From assembly GCA_964539095.1 (NCBI GenBank), contig CAZIFL010000015.1:1-64000 (forward strand): a stretch of 64,000 nucleotides of DNA. Direction: 5' to 3'. Source of the stretch: DAIPKP01 sp964539095 (GTDB taxonomy: Bacteria > Synergistota > Synergistia > Synergistales > Aminiphilaceae). The position numbers and the translations under genes were made by a program. Shown piece by piece: positions 53,183-62,200 of the stretch (the first letter of the stretch is position 1; each line of letters starts with the position of its first letter). Below the pieces are notes generated by a model. It saw only the letters and a program-made list of their open reading frames with translations. It had not been told where the DNA came from and ran no database searches.

Positions 53183-54531
53183 GAGAAATGCTCCTTTCGA
53201 TGGAGAGGGCTTCCTTCTCCCAGAGTTTTTTGAATGGATCGGATCCCCCGATCTCCCGGCCGGTAGTAGGGGAAGATGTATCCTTCTGCTCCGGGGATTA
53301 TCACCTTCGCGGTCTGTACGGGATCCTCCTTCTTCGAGAGCTGGAAGACCAGCACCCTATCCAGCCCCACTGCTTGCAGGGCTTCCAGGCAAGAGTGTAC
53401 ATCCTCCTCGAAGGTAGCCTTAGGGGCATCCACCAGGGATGCCAAATCCAGCTCTTCCTCCACCCCCCGATGCATGATCTCCAGGGAGGTCCGGGCATCT
53501 CCCCGGAGAGAGCGGCGGAACTCCTTGGAGGGGACGATATCCCGAACCCCCGAAAGAAAGACGCATCGTCCCTGAACCGCCTCGGTGATGGCACGGATCA
53601 TGGCGGTCTCCTGCTCCAGAGCGCTTCCCATGCCGTGGGCGGTGCTTGCGAGAGAGACAGGCTCTTTTATGTCCATGAGATAACAGTTCCAGGTGGGAAT
53701 CCCCACATCGGTGCCGTTATCTGCCAGAAGGATCTCAATCCCCGTCCTTCGAATGCGCTCCAGAAGCTCCTGAACCCTGGGAAAGGGGATGGAGTCCAGC
53801 TTCGCCACTCGAAAGACCGGAGCAGGCTGTCCCTTGGCTCGTCCCGCCAGAGTGGCGCAGGTAACGGAATCCCGCTCAATTACCTCCAGCAGAGCCTGGG
53901 AGATGGCCTCCAGAAAGTGAACCCCGCAGGCAAGGCCGTTGGAGCTGCACTGAAAGAGGAGCCCCTCGGAGAGATTCATCAACCGGAACTCCTCCCCCCC
54001 CGGAGAGAGGTGTACCAGCTCCAGAGGAAGGGGGATCTCCTCCTGATGCACCAGATCCCACCCGAGAGTCCAGGGAATTTCCAGATCCTCATGAAAGAAG
54101 GAGTGTGGTGTGAGGGCCAGCCCCTCCAGGGAGATCATGGGGTAGCTCTTGGAAAGCTCACGCCAGGTGCTCCGGAAGGACTCCAGAGGGGCGGAGGTGC
54201 CGTACCAGCGTTCCAGCGACTCCCCCGCTGCGGAAAGGCGTGCGGCGGTGGGGGTGAACCCCTTGCCGTGGGCGGCGGTATAGCTGTCGATGCTCGGCCG
54301 GAGCACGTTAAAGACCGGGATGCCGATGCGATCAAGCTGGGTGATCTCAGAAATGCGGGTCACTCCGGTTTCTTTAAGGAAGGGCTCGAAACGCTTCCAA
54401 GCCTCTTCGGCGCTCACGGGATGAGCCGAAGTGCCTTCCTGATCAGAAATTTTGGAGAGCCGAAGCTCCTCTCCCCGAAAGAGAACCGGGGAGGTCTGTT
54501 GTGCTGTGGTGTTGCCCGAAGCCTGTAGCAT
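53176..54531 (-). CDS. YcaO-domain protein (ATP-dependent peptide-backbone activation)
   Basis: YcaO enzymes phosphorylate a backbone amide of the substrate to build azolines, amidines or, with TfuA, thioamides. Visible ATP/Mg-site motifs are GFTPTAARLSAAGESLERW (residues about 91-109), SNGLACGVHFLEAISQALLE followed by VIERD (198-221) and MIRAITEAVQGR. The ATG at 54531 (AGGA, 9 bp) gives 451 residues, a normal length. No N-terminal E1-like partner gene is present, which argues against the classic azoline cyclodehydratase and for the YcaO-TfuA thioamide type. It is the first gene of the ycaO-tfuA-asnB-P5 operon, driven by the MerR-type promoter at 54621. Confidence 0.92.
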   Translation of the reverse strand: MLQASGNTTAQQTSPVLFRGEELRLSKISDQEGTSAHPVSAEEAWKRFEPFLKETGVTRISEITQLDRIGIPVFNVLRPSIDSYTAAHGKGFTPTAARLSAAGESLERWYGTSAPLESFRSTWRELSKSYPMISLEGLALTPHSFFHEDLEIPWTLGWDLVHQEEIPLPLELVHLSPGGEEFRLMNLSEGLLFQCSSNGLACGVHFLEAISQALLEVIERDSVTCATLAGRAKGQPAPVFRVAKLDSIPFPRVQELLERIRRTGIEILLADNGTDVGIPTWNCYLMDIKEPVSLASTAHGMGSALEQETAMIRAITEAVQGRCVFLSGVRDIVPSKEFRRSLRGDARTSLEIMHRGVEEELDLASLVDAPKATFEEDVHSCLEALQAVGLDRVLVFQLSKKEDPVQTAKVIIPGAEGYIFPYYRPGDRGIRSIQKTLGEGSPLHRKEHFSW

Positions 54532-54620
54532 GGAACCACATCCTTTCTTCCCTATGTCTCGGATAGTAATCTGTTTTGTGGAAAAAACAGAGCGTTTTGA
54601 AAAATCCTCTCTGCAGGACA

Positions 54621-54651
54621 AGTATAAAGCTTTACACAGTGTGAAGGTCAA
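54621..54651 (-). promoter_or_regulatory. MerR-type promoter/operator upstream of ycaO-tfuA-asnB-P5
   Basis: On the minus strand -35 TTGACC (54646-54651) and -10 TATACT (54621-54626) are separated by 19 bp. The spacer region contains the dyad CTTCACACTGTGTAAAG. The expected transcript starts about 80 nt before the ycaO ATG. Confidence 0.82.
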
Positions 54652-54708
54652 GAAAGAATGTCGCTATTTCCCCATAGCAATGGTTGATTGTAGAATCAGT
54701 ATACCTGA

Positions 54709-54843
54709 TTATTGTGCGAAAGAGCCGAAAGCCTCATCAAAGAAATCGAAAACCACCTGGCTCATGATGCTTCGGTTCTCGGTGATACAGTGATTTGAAG
54801 CTCCTTCATCTCCCATCAGGAAGAAGCTCCGTTTAGCTTCCAT
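54709..54843 (-). CDS. Possible small protein (44 residues)
   Basis: ATG at 54843 with AGAGG 5 bp upstream opens a 44-residue frame (MEAKRSFFLMGDEGASNHC ... FFDEAFGSFAQ). It lies between P6 and ycaO in the same direction. It has no Gly-Gly motif and is not recognised. Coding status is uncertain. Confidence 0.3.
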   Translation of the reverse strand: MEAKRSFFLMGDEGASNHCITENRSIMSQVVFDFFDEAFGSFAQ

Positions 54844-55045
54844 GCATACCTCTATCTATTCGTCTATCCACAGCGTTTTCGCTCTACCATGATGGCGAAA
54901 AGGAGTGCAAGGCGGGGGCTGTAATCCGTCTATTAAAACGCTTTCATGCAACCCTTGTCCGGGGGCTTCTTTCGGGATCCTTCAGAGCGTTTTGCGAAGT
55001 GCGGTCCAGGAGAAGGGAATCATTGTGCATGGGGTGCACAAAGGA

Positions 55046-55081
55046 AGGTCTCCCGGAGCTTTTCCCAGCCCAGGGAGACCT
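55046..55081. terminator. Hairpin terminator after P8-P7-P6
   Basis: AGGTCTCCC pairs with GGGAGACCT, with TTTTG after it on the plus strand and AAAAGG-type sequence on the other side. It separates the precursor operon from the ycaO promoter. Confidence 0.6.
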
Positions 55082-55090
55082 TTTGTTTAT

Positions 55091-55378
55091 CTATCCTGCT
55101 GCCACCACTGCGGCGAAGAAACCTGCAATGATGATGCTCCCGATGACCATTCCCTGATAGCCGCTGAGCCCCCCTACTACGGCTTCCATCTCCTCATCGC
55201 TGAGTTCGGGATTTCGCTCGAAAATAACCTGCTGCATCTCCTCTTTGGTGAAGGAGTATCCCAGTTCATCTTTCACCAGGGCCTCCACTTCGGGAGGGGA
55301 GAGCTTGCTGATGCGTTCCATCAAGGCGCTGTCGTTCTCCAGATGGTCGTAAAAGGCTATGGCGGATTCTTGAGACAT
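55091..55378 (-). CDS. Nif11-leader RiPP precursor peptide P6
   Basis: This 95-residue peptide has a 70-residue leader (MSQESAIAFYDHLEND to LSDEEMEAVVGG). The 25-residue core starts LSGYQGMVIGS, passes through IIIAGFFAA and ends VVAAG. It contains two Ser, one Tyr, and no Cys or Thr. Its leader middle (SPPEVEALVKDELGY) matches P7 better than P1-P4, so the two precursor groups diverged. It is third after the P8 promoter. Confidence 0.9.
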   Translation of the reverse strand: MSQESAIAFYDHLENDSALMERISKLSPPEVEALVKDELGYSFTKEEMQQVIFERNPELSDEEMEAVVGGLSGYQGMVIGSIIIAGFFAAVVAAG

Positions 55379-55426
55379 GCCTATCCCCTCTTTTTGTGGG
55401 GTTTATAAAATCTTTCTGCGCTCCCG

Positions 55427-55777
55427 CTATGCCGCTCCCACGGCGGCGAAGGCCACGCTTACGGTGACAATACCCATGGTGCCTGCTACGCCAACTCCCA
55501 CAAGAACAGCACTCACCGCAACTCCTGCCAATGCGATGGTGGCTGATTCTGCGAGAGAGCCCCCTCCCACCACCATCTCCAGCTCTTCATCGGTCAATTC
55601 CGGATGGCGTTCAAAAACGACCTGCTGCATCTCTTCGGCGGTGAAATCAAAACCCCACTCCTGCTGCACCAGGTTTTTAACCTCGAAAGGGGTCATATCC
55701 TTGATGCGATCCACCAACTCCTCTTCGCTCTCAAGCTTTTCGTAAAAGGCTACTGCGGATTCTCGTGACATATCCAT
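55427..55777 (-). CDS. Nif11-leader RiPP precursor peptide P7
   Basis: This 116-residue peptide has a 72-residue leader (SRESAVAFYEKLESEEELV to LTDEELEMVVGG). The 44-residue core is the longest here. It begins GSLAESATIALAG, then VAVSAVLVGVGVAG, and ends VAFAAVGAA, with four Ser and three Thr but no Cys. It could cross a membrane twice. It is the middle gene of P8-P7-P6. Confidence 0.9.
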   Translation of the reverse strand: MDMSRESAVAFYEKLESEEELVDRIKDMTPFEVKNLVQQEWGFDFTAEEMQQVVFERHPELTDEELEMVVGGGSLAESATIALAGVAVSAVLVGVGVAGTMGIVTVSVAFAAVGAA

Positions 55778-55812
55778 CCCTTCTCTCTGTGAAGATTTGT
55801 GAAGATCTGCTC

Positions 55813-56097
55813 CTATGCTGCGGCTCCCGCTGCGGCGGCGACGAGAATGACGCCGTTGAGAACATCGTTGACGGTAAGATCTCTTCCTCCCACCACGGCT
55901 TCCAGCTCCTCGTCGCTCATCTCGGGGTGGCGCTCGAAAATCACCTTTTGTATCTCCTCCCGGGTGAAGTCGTAGCCCAGTTCGTCCCTAACATAGGCCT
56001 CTACCTTCTCCTGGGCGCCAAGCTCCTTGATGCGCTCCGCTAGTGCGTTGTCACTCTCCAGACGTTCGTAAAAGGCTACGGCGGATTCTAATGACAT
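55813..56097 (-). CDS. Nif11-leader RiPP precursor peptide P8
   Basis: The ATG at 56097 with a GGAGG site gives 94 residues, matching the other leaders; the frame is open upstream to 56277 but that part is not leader-like. The 71-residue leader ends MSDEELEAVVGG. The 23-residue core is RDLTVNDVLNG followed by VILVAAAAGAAA. It is the only core with Arg and two Asp near its start, and one Thr. It is the first gene after the promoter at 56189-56219. Confidence 0.9.
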   Translation of the reverse strand: MSLESAVAFYERLESDNALAERIKELGAQEKVEAYVRDELGYDFTREEIQKVIFERHPEMSDEELEAVVGGRDLTVNDVLNGVILVAAAAGAAA

Positions 56098-56188
56098 GAT
56101 ATCTACCTCCTTGGGTATGCGCTTATGCCTGGTGGCTTTCCGGGCATAGTGGAGGCCCATGGGCCTTGAAAATAACGCTCTGAGGAGA

Positions 56189-56219
56189 AGCATAGCCCTT
56201 GACACAGTGAGAGAGTCAA
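56189..56219 (-). promoter_or_regulatory. MerR-type promoter/operator upstream of P8-P7-P6
   Basis: On the minus strand -35 TTGACT (56214-56219) and -10 TATGCT (56189-56194) lie 19 bp apart. The CTCACTGTGTCAAG core in the spacer matches the ycaO and P4 promoters. Outer arms CCTTGAC and GTCAAGG are also mirrored. Confidence 0.8.
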
Positions 56220-56350
56220 GGGGCAATGCGAGGGGTGAGAGAGCAGAATAAAACAGAGCAGAACGAAAGAGAAGCATGATGCTGACTCAATATTGCACGG
56301 AACTGTCTTTTGTGCAATACTTTAGCTGTGAAAAACGTGTAAAAAATTCC

Positions 56351-56381
56351 TTGACTCTTCCACTGTGTGAGAGTGTAAACT
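56351..56381 (+). promoter_or_regulatory. MerR-type promoter/operator of the merR operon (autoregulation)
   Basis: TTGACT (56351-56356), 19 bp, TAAACT (56376-56381). The spacer holds CCACTGTGTGAGAG. The same layout as the three target promoters suggests that the regulator controls its own operon. Confidence 0.78.
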
Positions 56382-56420
56382 TGCCTCGCGTGAAAACATG
56401 CACCCGAAGGAGGGGAAAAG

Positions 56421-56693
56421 ATGTACTCTTTAGACACCATACTGTACTCCTTTGGCCTTGATCCCAACTGGGTTCAAGAGGCTTTGGAAAAGGGGAGGAT
56501 TGACGAGGTTCTGGCTTTGTTGCACAAAGAGGATTCTCGCCTCGCTCTTCGGCGGATGGAGCTTGAAGATCTTCAGGAGAGCCTCATGGCCTGGGCGGAG
56601 AATAAAGGTTCTCTCGGCAGTGATGAGGAGCTTTCCGATGAAGATATGGAGCTTCTCAGTGCCGCAGGGGAGGAGAGAAGGATGGATCCGTGA
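56421..56693 (+). CDS. Leader-peptide-like small protein coupled to merR
   Basis: This 90-residue acidic helical protein (MYSLDTILYSFGLDPNW ... LLHKEDSRLALRRMELED) ends ELSDEDMELLSAAGEER. That resembles the ELSDEELEAVAGG end of RiPP leaders, but the Gly-Gly and a core are missing. A GGAGGGG site precedes the ATG, and the stop overlaps the merR GTG (GTGA), so they are co-translated. It could be a leader mimic that tells the regulator or exporter about precursor level, or an unrelated helper; no family is recognised. Confidence 0.75.
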   Translation: MYSLDTILYSFGLDPNWVQEALEKGRIDEVLALLHKEDSRLALRRMELEDLQESLMAWAENKGSLGSDEELSDEDMELLSAAGEERRMDP

Positions 56694-57523
56694 ATACCGA
56701 GGGCTTTGTGACCAGGGATGAGGCCGTGAGCTTTGGGGATCCCCTTCCGACGCTGCTTCTCATCGGCCACTTTTCCCGGCTCACCGGCCTTTCCTGCCGT
56801 ATGCTCCGGTTTTATGCGGAGCAGCATGTTCTGGTGCCCGCCTACACGGATCCCGCAACGGGGTACCGGCATTATCTGGCTTCTCAGCTTGAAGAGGCCC
56901 GGTTTTTGCTACGTCTCCGAAGAGCGGATTTTTCCGTGGAGGATATCCGCAGCGTCATGGGGGGAGAGCTTCCGAAGGAGGAAAACCTCTGTGATCTTGC
57001 AGAAGAACAGCGAAAGGGGCTGAAGGGAAAGATCCGGGCTCTTGAAGATTCCCTTCGAGAGCTGGAATCTCTGGAAAAGGAATGGGGATCCCCTCGATAC
57101 GGATTTTTGCAGGTGAAGCCTCTTTCAGTACATAGTATATCCTTTCGGGGAGAGCGGGAGCGCCTTTGGGAGCTTGCCCGGAGCGCGGCGGAGAGGCTTA
57201 TGGAAGCCTCCCCAGAAGCATTGCGGGGGGTTCCCTTTCTTTGTACCTACAGCCTTGAAAAAGGCCCCGGCGAGGCGGTACTGCACCTTCCCGGCGAAGG
57301 GGTCTGTCCGTATGTCCTTTCCGGGGGGAGTATGGCTGTGGTGCTGCATCGGGGGAGCTGTGCGGAGCTTCCGGAAACCCTGAAGGGCCTTCTTCAGTGG
57401 GTAGAATGTCAGGGGCAGATTCCCCAGGGAACCGTACGGGAGTGCTATCTTCCTCCCGGTGCGGAGGGAAGTCCCTTTGGCCATGTGGAGATCTCTCTCC
57501 CCCTGGTGGAAAAAGAGTCCTGA
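56690..57523 (+). CDS. MerR-family activator with GyrI-like effector domain
   Basis: This 277-residue regulator has a MerR DNA-binding domain (about residues 22-90: LLIGHFSRLTGLSCRMLRFY, then PATGYRHYLASQLEEA and FSVEDIRSVM). A coiled coil (GLKGKIRALEDSLRELESLE) and a C-terminal domain like the BmrR/GyrI drug-binding fold follow. MerR activators untwist promoters with 19-bp spacers, and four such promoters serve this locus and the distant P4-P1 operon. The effector is probably hydrophobic and could be the mature peptide itself; this is inference. It starts with GTG overlapping the upstream stop. Confidence 0.92.
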   Translation: MNTEGFVTRDEAVSFGDPLPTLLLIGHFSRLTGLSCRMLRFYAEQHVLVPAYTDPATGYRHYLASQLEEARFLLRLRRADFSVEDIRSVMGGELPKEENLCDLAEEQRKGLKGKIRALEDSLRELESLEKEWGSPRYGFLQVKPLSVHSISFRGERERLWELARSAAERLMEASPEALRGVPFLCTYSLEKGPGEAVLHLPGEGVCPYVLSGGSMAVVLHRGSCAELPETLKGLLQWVECQGQIPQGTVRECYLPPGAEGSPFGHVEISLPLVEKES

Positions 57524-57721
57524 AAAATCGAAAGACAAACAACCGGGGAAGTTCCTTTAGGAAGGTGAGGTGGGAGGAAGGTTTTGGTTATATGCTTTTT
57601 TGTGCGTGTGAGAGGGAAAAAGTTCTTGTCATGCTCCTTCGTATCAGAAAGCCCCGGATTCTTTTGTAAGGCTTGTATAAAACCATCAACCCTTACACGT
57701 GTATATCCTTCTCGCTGTCTG

Positions 57722-57741
57722 TGCCCCCTGATTTGGGGGCA
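57722..57741. terminator. Hairpin downstream of merR
   Basis: TGCCCCC and GGGGGCA flank a TGATTT loop, 37 bp before the next gene. There is no T-run, so it may act as a stem in the leader of the next mRNA. Confidence 0.4.
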
Positions 57742-57777
57742 TTCCGTGCTACATGAACCTTTTCGAGGAGGTATCTT

Positions 57778-58998
57778 ATGATGATGGGCAAAAAAAGAAC
57801 TCTTTTCACCCTTTCTTTGGCTCTTCTCTGCCTTTGTGTTCTCTCCTTTTCCGCCTTCGGGGCGGATCCCAAGTACACCAAAAGTTCCACCTTCGGTCCC
57901 AAAATTACCGATGGCGTTACCGAGGAGTTTCTCTCCATGATTCGGGAGGATCCGGATATTGCCAAGGGCAAACCTCTCCGCCTGGGGGGGGTGGTTACGG
58001 TGGAGGACCTGAAGGCTCTTGCTCCTCTTGCGGATATCCTCACGGGGCTTGAAATTTCCTCCCCTAAGGAACTTGCAGATCTTTCCCCTCTGGCGGCACT
58101 TTCCGGGCTTACCTTCCTCAAGCTGGAGAGCCTCAGAGATGTCACTACTCTGGATCCTCTGAAAGCCCTCACCGCCATGAAAAAGCTCGAAATAAAGCAG
58201 GTGGAGTATCCGGATCTTGCGTTTCTGGCTCCCATGACCCAGCTTGAAGAGCTGTCCTTTTTCATGCAGCCCAAGGGTTTGGAAGATCTCTCTCCCCTCA
58301 GCGGCAAGCCCTCCCTCAGGGTTCTTCGGCTCTACGGAACCTCCGTAACGGATATCTCCGTGCTGGCGGAGCTGACGGCGCTGGAGGAGCTGAGTCTTTA
58401 CATGGTGAGAACCGGGGATCTCTCCCCCATCCAGGGGCTGACGAAGCTTACAACCCTCAGTCTCTACGGGGTAGCCGCCAAGGATATGAGCCCCGTGGGG
58501 AACCTGACGGAGCTTAAGGATCTCTGGATTTATGCCACCAAGTTTGAGGACTACTCCCCCCTGGCAAAACTTACGAAGATGGAATCTCTCCGGGCGGGGA
58601 TCTCCAAGCTCGATACGCTGGAGTGCGTGGTTCATATGCCGAATCTCAAGGTGGTGAAGCTGCTTCGGGAGGATATCACCGATGTCTCCCCCCTGGCCCA
58701 GTGCCCCAAGCTTCAGGAGATCGTTCTTGAAGGCATCACGGGCCCGGTGGATCTCAGCCATTTTGCGGGGCTGGAGAAGCTCGAAATTCTGAATGTTGAC
58801 GGCACCACCGTGAAAAACCCCGAGGCCATCACGGGGATGCCCAAGCTTCGCACCCTGAGCCTTCAGAAGACCGAGGGAATACCGGATTTCTCCATGTTCA
58901 AGGATCTTCCCAAGCTTCAGTACATCTACGCCAAGGTGGATCAGTTCCCGGAGGAGCAGATCGAACCCTACGGTGCGAAGGCCAAAATTCAGAAATAG
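57778..58998 (+). CDS. Secreted leucine-rich-repeat protein
   Basis: This 406-residue protein has a signal peptide (MMMGKKRTLFTLSLALLCLC, then VLSFSAFGA). About a dozen repeats of the 22-residue bacterial LRR type follow, for example LSPLSGKPSLRVLRLYGTSV, ISVLAELTALEELSLYM and LSPIQGLTKLTTLSLYG (internalin/SDS22-like). There is no obvious membrane anchor or sorting signal at the C-terminus. A GAGGAGG site precedes the ATG. It is probably periplasmic or released and may bind a partner protein. Its link to the RiPP locus is only by position. Confidence 0.87.
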   Translation: MMMGKKRTLFTLSLALLCLCVLSFSAFGADPKYTKSSTFGPKITDGVTEEFLSMIREDPDIAKGKPLRLGGVVTVEDLKALAPLADILTGLEISSPKELADLSPLAALSGLTFLKLESLRDVTTLDPLKALTAMKKLEIKQVEYPDLAFLAPMTQLEELSFFMQPKGLEDLSPLSGKPSLRVLRLYGTSVTDISVLAELTALEELSLYMVRTGDLSPIQGLTKLTTLSLYGVAAKDMSPVGNLTELKDLWIYATKFEDYSPLAKLTKMESLRAGISKLDTLECVVHMPNLKVVKLLREDITDVSPLAQCPKLQEIVLEGITGPVDLSHFAGLEKLEILNVDGTTVKNPEAITGMPKLRTLSLQKTEGIPDFSMFKDLPKLQYIYAKVDQFPEEQIEPYGAKAKIQK

Positions 58999-59033
58999 GA
59001 AAGTGGCGCTGTAGCGCCTCATGTGCGGTTTTT

Positions 59034-59079
59034 CAGGCACCCCTGCAGAGGGTTTTGCCCCCCTGGGGGTGCCTGTTTT
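59034..59079 (+). terminator. Rho-independent terminator after the LRR gene
   Basis: CAGGCACCCC and GGGGTGCCTG form a 10-bp perfect stem, followed by TTTT on the plus strand. Confidence 0.8.
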
Positions 59080-59206
59080 CGTGACATGTGTCTGAGTGTA
59101 CGATAGTACGAGAGCCTGCCCTTTTGTTGCAAAAGCACCTTCCGGGAGAGAATATCTTTTATCCCCGAGGTTGCGAGGAGAAAAGAAGAATAAGGAGGTT
59201 ATTGCC

Positions 59207-62200
59207 ATGTTACGAAGAAAAAAGAAGGTTGTACCGTTCATGTGGCTGTTCCTGCTCGCTGCGCTGCTGCTGCCGACGGGGTTCCTGGAGGCGGAGGAGG
59301 GGGCTGCTCCCCCCGGAACCACGGATCCCTTCGAAAAGGCCCCCTTTCTTTTGCTGGACGAAGAAGCGGTGATCATGACGCAGTATGAGGGTGTCGTCTA
59401 TAACGACGTTTTTTTGCCTAATGTGGTGCAGCACGAAAACGGCACCCGTACCTGGTCCGAGAGGCTGGACGACGCAAAGACCACCTGGTCGTCGAGTCCG
59501 CCGCTTCTGGACGGCAAAATCGGTGATGTTGCGGTGCTGCTACGAAACAACAGAAACGAGGCCTTTCTGGCACAAGCCTGGGAGAGAAACTGGTTAACCA
59601 TATCGCTGGTGCCGATGGATCAGAACGGGTACAAAGCCGAAACTGCCCGGCATACGATAGGAAACAGGTCTTTCCTGGATTCCCGAATCGTTGCCGCTGC
59701 GGGAGACCTCAACGGCGACAGGGCCACGGAGCTTGTGATTGGTTACCGCTGGGCGGGTTCTAACTACATGCCGCAATTCGTCGTAGCCTCCGTGGCAGAC
59801 TTTAAGAATCCCGTGGAATTCGAGGACTACAGCCTGCCTCGGGTGCATGCGCAGTCCGGTCTCCGTATCGCCACCGGGGATGTGGACGGGGACGCCAGGG
59901 ACGAGATCGCCGCCATGTACGTATCCGAGGCGGGAAAGTATGTGGTGGCTCTCCTCAAGGCGGAGACGAATCTGAGGCTTCGTCTCCTTGGCATGCACAC
60001 CCTTGATATCGCACCGTACAATGGCAGATACTATCCCCCGGATCAGTTCGACATTGCTTTTGCCGACTGGGAGGGGGACGGAAGGAAGAAGATCTTCTGT
60101 GTTACGGGGCACACCGGAGACGGGTCCGGAAGGCACGTCCGCCTGCTGAGCGTCACCATTCAGGACGGCAGGGCTACCTTTACCACAGAATCCAGACACT
60201 CCCACCGGTTCACCGGGGACGAAGGGCCCATACTGGCGGCGGCGGGGGATCTCAACGGAAACGGCAAGGACGAGCTTCTTTTTACCAATCGATTTCGAAT
60301 GCCAATCGCCGGCTCCGAGCGTACGGAACTCGTGGCGGTGTATAGGAAAAATGACGGCTCCTCCGGGGTGGCTCAAGTCACGTGGGAAACCAGCAGAGGA
60401 CCCATCTATAGCCCCATCTCCCATCTGAAGACGGGACGTTTCATGGGCTCCCTCCACCCCTCAGCCCAGGGGAGGAACAGATCCCACGCCCTTGTGGTGC
60501 TCCACAAGACGGAGGTCTTTGCCCCCGACGGCTACTTTGCCCATCTCATCCGGCTCGAGGGTGAGATCCTGAAAGAAGTTTCCGTCCCGGTTCAACTCAG
60601 CAGGTTCTGGGTAGAGCCAGCTCATCTCCTTATAGGCGACCTCGACCGCGACAGCATGGTGCTCGGGTATCCTACGCACATTACCCTGGAGAATCATGTT
60701 ACCCCCCTTCTCTTTGTGAACGAACCGCCCAAGCACATTGATGCGGACAGCTCCGGAAGGGTAACGAACAGCACCCGCCAGGACGAACTCTACGTTCAGT
60801 ATGCTCAAAGCGAATCCGAGTCACAAGAGACCATGAACATCTTCGAGAGCGAGAGCACCATGGGAGGCTCCGTGAGCGTGGAGCAAAAGGGAGGGGTGGA
60901 TCTCGTGGTGGTGAAAGCCGAAGCGAAGGTAACCGCCACCGTGGGGGGATCCACGAGAGAGCTGCGTTCGGAGATTGATAGTGTATATAGGTCGAGATCC
61001 AGCGGTTTTACCGGAAAGACCACAAGGGACGATGTCCTCCTCTATCTCTCCAACCGGGTTCATCTCTGGCGTTACCCGATTCTCGGCTGGATGAACGAAC
61101 CCGAAGGAGGGGGCGCTCAAGTACCCACCTACTACCAGATATCCATCCCGGAATCCGAAGCGAACATGAAATTCCTTTCCGGGCTGAACGTGGATTGGTA
61201 TCACCCGGCCCACATGAACGGTAATGTGCTCTCCTATGCTTCGAGAAGAGCCCAGATAGGCGACTTTGCCGAAGAAAGACGCCTCTCGGACAGCCTGGAG
61301 TTAGGGGTTGGAGGCGGCACCGCCTTTCAGAGAGGTATTTCATGGAAGGATGCCTTTACGAGGGAGAGCCTGAAATCGGTGGCGGTTAGCATGAACCTCG
61401 ATGTGGAGGTGCAGGTCAGTGGTAGTGCCCAGGTGGATATTTTCGAAGTCGGGGGGAGTACCACCGCCTCCTTCCACATGGATGAGCGGACAGCCCAGAC
61501 GAACATAGCAAGAACCTCCGTGGAGAAGGAGAGGGCCTTCACTGTCAATATTCCGGCCTTCTCCGCACCCTTGGGCTATCAGATCACCCCGCTGATGTAC
61601 AGAACCTCCGGGGGGGTGCTCAAAACCTCCCACGTGGTGGACCTGCTCAACAACCGCTCCCTCTGGGAGAGCTACTACTCCGGGGCCCCGGATCCGGCGC
61701 TCAATCTTCCCCGCCTCTGGCGGTATGTAGAGGGGAGTGACTGGACGTGGGCGGCGGAAGATCCCCTGCATCCGGACGCCCGGAAGATACGGGGCATCTT
61801 CTTCCGAAACTCCCGCGGCGCAGACCTGGGGAAGAGCATCCCCCTGGGTGAGACCGTCACCATGGCCCTTCGGGTCCACAATTTCAGCCTTGTCCCCTCT
61901 CCGGAGGTGGAGGTTCTCTTTGAGGCGGTGAGCTACGACGGAAGCCGCACCATTACCCTCGGGACTGCCCGAACCCCCCGGATCGATCAATGGGGTTCTG
62001 AAAACCCCAACTGGAAGTGGGTAACCCTGGCATGGAACACCGCGGGAATGATCGAGGGGAACTACAAGATACGTGTCACGGTGAACCCCGAAGGCGCCGT
62101 TGCAGAGCTTCCTCTGCGCGCCCTGGGGGAGGCCTACGATAACAACCAGGGGTGGTACGATGTCTTTGTGGGCAGGCCCCGGAGTGCCTTCGCCGAGCAG

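Larger units (their letters stand above)
54532..55090. other. Region between P6 and ycaO
   Basis: It holds the ycaO promoter (54621-54651), a possible 44-residue frame (54709-54843), and a hairpin after P6 (55046-55081). I see nothing else. Confidence 0.5.
56098..56420. other. Divergent control region of the RiPP locus
   Basis: It lies between P8 (minus) and the leader-like protein gene (plus) and carries two MerR-type promoters facing outward (56189-56219 and 56351-56381). No gene is evident. Confidence 0.7.

Noticed and set aside
53176..56097. Classical azole/azoline (microcin B17-like) peptide cluster
   Set aside because: No E1-like cyclodehydratase partner, no flavin dehydrogenase, and the cores have no Cys; P2 has no Ser or Thr either.
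56098..56277. Longer version of precursor P8 starting at 56277
   Set aside because: The extra 60 residues are not leader-like, they overlap the MerR-type promoter, and the ATG at 56097 has a proper GGAGG site.
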